A stretch of 64,000 nt of DNA. Origin: Lasioglossum baleicum. Taxonomy: Eukaryota > Arthropoda > Insecta > Hymenoptera > Halictidae. Below the pieces are notes generated by a model. The model did no database searches. It was not told the origin of the DNA and worked only from the letters and a program-made list of their open reading frames with translations. Each line of letters starts with the position of its first letter. Position 1 is the stretch's first letter. Positions 59,151 through 64,000 of the stretch are shown here, piece after piece. The DNA is taken from the NCBI RefSeq assembly GCF_051020765.1, contig NW_027469341.1, forward strand, positions 124,001 to 188,000, read 5' to 3'. The translations under genes were made by a program, and so were the position numbers.

Positions 59151-62100
59151 CGCATAATGCATAACGCATAACGCTTAACGCATAGCTCATAACGCATAAC
59201 GCATAACGCTTAACGCATAACGCATAACGCATAACGGATAACGCATAACGCATAACGCATAACGCATAACGCATAACGCATAACGCATAACGCATAACGC
59301 ATAACGCATAACGCATAACGCATAACGCATAACGCATAACGCATAACGCTTAACGCATAACGCATAACGCATAACGCATAACGCATAACGCATAACGCAT
59401 AACGCATAACGCATAACGCATAACGTATAACGCATAACGCATAACGCATAACGCTTAACGCATAACGCATTACGCATAACGCATAACGCATAACGCATAA
59501 CGCTTAACGCATAGCTCATAACGCATAACGCATAACGCTTAACGCATAACGCATAACGGATAACGCATAACGCATAACGCATAACGTATAACGCATAACG
59601 CATAACGCATAACGCATAACGCTTAACGCATAACGCATTACGCATAACGCATAACGCATAACGCATAACGCATAACGCATAACGCATAACGCATAACGCA
59701 TAACGCATAACGCATAACGCATAACGCATAACGGATAACGCATAACGCATAACGCATAACGGATAACGCATAACGCATAACGCATAACGCATAACGCATA
59801 ACGCATAACGCATAACGCATAACGCATAACGCATAACGCATAACGCATAACGCTTAACGCATAACGCATAACGCATAATGCATAACGCATAACGCTTAAC
59901 GCATAGCTCATAACGCATAACGCATAACGCTTAACGCATAACGCATAACGGATAACGCATAACGGATAACGCATAACGCATAACACATAACGCATAACGC
60001 ATAACGCATAACGCATAACGCATAACGCATAACGCGTAACGCATAATGCATAACGCATAACGCTTAACGCATAGCCCATAACGCATAACGCATAACGCAT
60101 AACGCTTAACGCATAACGCATTACGCATAACGCATAACGCTTAACGCATAACGCATAACGCATAACGCATAACGCATAACGCATAACGCATAACGCATAA
60201 CGCATAACGCATAACGTATAACGCATAACGCATAACGCATAACGCTTAACGCATAACGCATTACGCATAACGCATAACGCATAACGCATAACGCTTAACG
60301 CATAGCTCATAACGCATAACGCATAACGCTTAACGCATAACGCATAACGGATAACGCATAACGCATAACGCATAACGTATAACGCATAACGCATAACGCA
60401 TAACGCATAACGCTTAACGCATAACGCATTACGCATAACGCATAACGCATAACGCATAACGCATAACGCATAACGCATAACGCATAACGCATAACGCATA
60501 ACGCATAACGCATAACGGATAACGTATAACGCATAACGCATAACGGATAACGCATAACGCATAACGCATAACGCATAACGCATAACGCATAACGCATAAC
60601 GCATAACGCATAACGCATAACGCATAACGCATAACGCATAACGCTTAACGCATAACGCATTACGCATAACGCATAACGCATAATGCATAACGCATAACGC
60701 TTAACGCATAGCTCATAACGCATAACGCATAACGCTTAACGCATAACGCATAACGGATAACGCATAACGGATAACGCATAACGCATAACACATAACGCAT
60801 AACGCATAACGCATAACGCATAACGCATAACGCATAACGCGTAACGCATAATGCATAACGCATAACGCTTAACGCATAGCCCATAACGCATAACGCATAA
60901 CGCATAACGCTTAACGCATAACGCATTACGCATAACGCATAACGCATGACGCATAACGCATAACCCATAACGCATAACGCATAACGCATAACGCATAACG
61001 CATAACGCATAACGCATAACGCATAACGCATAACGGATAACGCATAACGGATAACGCAAACGCATAACGCATAACGCATAACGCATAACGCATAACGCAT
61101 AACGCATAACGCATAACGCATAACGCATAACGCATAACGCATAACGCATAACGCATAACGCATAACGCATAACGCATAACGCATAACGCATAACGCATCA
61201 CGCATAACGCATAACGTATAACGCGTAACGCATAACACATATCGCATAACGCATAACGCATAACGCATAACGCATAACGCTTAACGCATAACGCATAACG
61301 CATAACGGATAACGCATAACGCATAACGCATAACGGATAACGCATAACGCATAACGCATAACGCATAACGCATAACGCATAACGCATAACGCATAACGCA
61401 TAACGCATAACGCATAACGCATAACGCATAACGCATAACGCATAACGCATAACGCATAACGCATAACGCATAACGCATAACCCATAACCCATAACGCATA
61501 ACGCATAACGCATAACGCATAACGCATAACGCATAACGCATAACGCATAACGCATAACGCATAACGCATAACGCATAACGCTTAACGCATAACGCATTAC
61601 GCAAAACGCATAACGCATAATGCATAACGCATAACGCTTAACGCATAGCTCATAACGCATAACGCATAACGCTTAACGCATAACGCATAACGGATAACGC
61701 ATAACGGATAACGGATAACGCATAACGCATAACACATAACGCATAACGCATAACGCATAACGCATAACGCATAACGCATAACGCATAACGCATAACGCAT
61801 AACGCATAACGCATAACGCATAACGCATAACGCATAACGCATAACGCATAACGCATAACGCATAACGCATAACGCATAACGCATAACGCGTAACGCATAA
61901 CGCATAACGCATAACGCATAACGCATAACGCATAACGCATAACACATAACGCATAACGCATAACGCATAACGCTTAACGCATAACGCCTAACGCATAACG
62001 CGTAACGCATAACGCATAACGCATAATGCATAACGCACAACGCATAACGCATAACGCATAACACATATCGCATAACGCATAACGCATAACGCTTAACGCA

Positions 62101-62632
62101 TAACGCATAACGCATAACGCATAACGCATAACGCATAACGGATAACGTATAACGCTTAACGCATAACGCATAACGCATAACGCATAACGCATAACGCATA
62201 ACGCATAACGCATAACGCATAACGCATAACGCATAACGCATAACGCATAACGCATAACGCATAACGCATAACGCATAACGCATAACGCATAACGCATAAC
62301 GCATAACGCATAACGCATAACGCATAACGCATAACGCATAACGCATAACGCATAACGCATAACGCATAACGCATAACGCATAACGCATAACGCATAACGC
62401 ATAACGCATAACGCATAACGCATATCGCATAACGCATAACGCATAACGCATAACGCATAACGCATAACGCATGACGCATAACGCATAACGCATAACGCAT
62501 AACGCATAACGCATAACGCATAACCCATAACCCATAACGCATAACGCATAACGCATAACGCATAACGCATAACGCATAACGCATAACGCATAACGCATAA
62601 CGCATAACGCATAACGCTTAACGCATAACGCA

Positions 62633-64000
62633 TTACGCATAACGCATAACGCATAATGCATAACGCATAACGCTTAACGCATAGCTCATAACGCATAACG
62701 CATAACGCTTAACGCATAACGCATAACGGATAACGCATAACGGATAACGCATAACGCATAACACATAACGCATAACGCATAACGCATAACGCATAACGCA
62801 TAACGCATAACGCATAACGCATAACGCATAACGCATAACGCATAACGCATAACGCATAACGCATAACGCATAACGCATAACGCATAACGCATAACGCATA
62901 ACGCATAACGCATAACGCATAACGCATAACGCATAACGCATAACGCATAACGCATAACGCATAACGCATAACGCATAACACATAACGCATAACGCATAAC
63001 GCATAACGCTTAACGCATAACGCCTAACGCATAACGCGTAACGCATAACGCATAACGCATAACGCGTAACGCATAACGCATAACGCATAACGCATAACGC
63101 ATAACGCATAACGCATAACGCATAACGCATAACGCATAACGCATAACGCATAACGCATAACGCATAACGCATAACGCATAACGCATAACGCATAACGCAT
63201 AACGCATAACGCATAACGCATAACGCATAACGCATAACGCATAACGCATAACGCATAACGCATAACGCATAACGCATAACGCATAACGCATAACGCATAA
63301 CGCATAACGCATAACGCATAACGCATAACGCATAACGCATAACGCATAACGCATAACGCATAACGCATAACGCATAACGCATAACGCATAACGCATAACG
63401 CATAACGCTTAACGCATAACGCATTACGCATAACGCATAACGCATAATGCATAACGCATAACGCTTAACGCATAGCTCATAACGCATAACGCAGAACGCT
63501 TAACGCATAACGCATAACGGATAACGCATAACGCATAACGCATAACGCATAACGCATAACGCATAACGCATAACGCATAACGCATAACGCATAACGCATA
63601 ACGCATAACGCATAACGCATAACGCATAACGCATAACGCATATCGCATAACGCATAACGCATAACGCATAACGCATAACGCATGACGCATAACGCATAAC
63701 GCATAACGCATAACGCATAACGCATAACGCATAACGCATAACGCATAACGCATGACGCATAACGCATAACGCATAACGCATAACGCATAACGCATAACGC
63801 ATAACCCATAACCCATAACGCATAACGCATAACGCATAACGCATAACGCATAACGCATAACGCATAACGCATAACGCATAACGCATAACGCATAACGCAT
63901 AACGCATAACGCATATCGCATAACGCATAACGCATAACGCATAACGCATAACGCATAACGCATAACGCATAACGCATAACGCATAACGCATAACGCATAA
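62633..64000. repeat. 5.2-kb spaced higher-order repeat, copy 2, cut by the window edge
   Basis: Repeats the landmark order seen at 57447. GCATATC near 63915, close to the right edge, has no counterpart at the same place in the other copies. The satellite continues past the last base of the window. Confidence 0.75.

Larger units (their letters stand above)
7460..64000. repeat. Heptamer satellite, block 4 (56.5 kb, uninterrupted)
   Basis: From the third LTR copy to the right edge nothing but GCATAAC units and their one- or two-base variants is present. No unique insert, transposon or gene interrupts it. The unit is about 43 percent G+C and has one CpG per 7 bp. Register shifts come only from rare 6-bp units, at 7488, 17245, 19610, 19674, 25145, 27510, 33214, 37798, 39120, 40106, 40938, 50051, 53011, 54319, 55627, 56452 and 61057. 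Variant units are not scattered at random but recur in fixed order as nested higher-order repeats, the clearest of which are annotated separately. Confidence 0.97.

Noticed and set aside
1..64000. CRISPR array
   Set aside because: There are no unique spacers between repeats; the units are contiguous 7-mers, and no cas gene is present.
1..64000. Telomeric repeat
   Set aside because: Neither strand is G-rich in the usual way (minus unit GTTATGC), the array is not at a visible chromosome end, and known telomere units such as TTAGG, TTTAGGG and TTAGGG do not occur as arrays.
1..64000. Bacterial heptamer repeats such as the short tandem repeats of cyanobacteria
   Set aside because: Heptamer repeats are known in cyanobacteria, but those are short intergenic tracts. 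Tens of kilobases without a gene plus an LTR-like insert favour a eukaryote. This is not fully excluded without knowing the source.

Overview
The window is almost entirely one satellite DNA. About 62.5 of 64 kb is a head-to-tail array of a 7-bp unit (plus strand GCATAAC, minus strand GTTATGC), roughly 8,900 units by simple division, running off both ends. I find no protein gene, rRNA or tRNA. The long minus-strand open frames are artefacts: the minus strand of the heptamer has no stop codon in any frame, while the plus strand meets TAA every 21 nt in every frame.

The only non-satellite DNA is three copies of one element at 635-1145, 4097-4593 and 6949-7459 (511, 497 and 511 bp). Each starts TG, ends CA and is flanked by CATAA on both sides. 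The minus strand carries AATAAA about 150 bp from its 3' end, and no internal retroelement region is present. The best reading is a solo LTR of a retrotransposon with a 5-bp target-site duplication, lying in minus orientation. Its last 160 bp on the plus strand form an imperfect palindrome, so a foldback or MITE-like element is the alternative. Copies 1 and 3 differ by one base and copy 2 lacks 14 bp. All three share the same satellite variants at their flanks, so one insertion was later copied together with its surroundings.

Layout: satellite block 1 (1-634), LTR 1, block 2 (1146-4096), LTR 2, block 3 (4594-6948), LTR 3, then 56.5 kb of uninterrupted satellite (7460-64000). The satellite is not featureless. 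Single-base variants of the heptamer (GGATAAC, GCTTAAC, GCATTAC, GCATAAT, GCGTAAC, GCATAGC, GAATTAC, GCAAGAC, GCATGAC, GCATATC, GTATAAC, GCCTAAC and others) and rare 6-bp units (CAAACG) occur in fixed orders. They act as bar codes that reveal nested higher-order repeats: a cassette of about 0.5 kb at 1.8-5.3 kb; a block of about 2.6 kb at 9.0, 13.7 and 21.6 kb, with parts at 28.2 and 34.9 kb; a 7.9-kb tandem pair (12.2-19.7 and 20.1-27.6 kb); a 1,645-bp repeat at 30-32 kb; a 2,967-bp tandem pair (48.1-54 kb); and a collinear long-range copy about 15.2 kb apart (36-44 and 51-59 kb).

Organism: the LTR-like element and the tens of kilobases of gene-free, hierarchically amplified satellite point to a eukaryotic chromosome, probably heterochromatin (centromeric, pericentromeric or subtelomeric). 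The sequence does not identify the species. An arthropod is my impression from the style of the LTR, held with low confidence.
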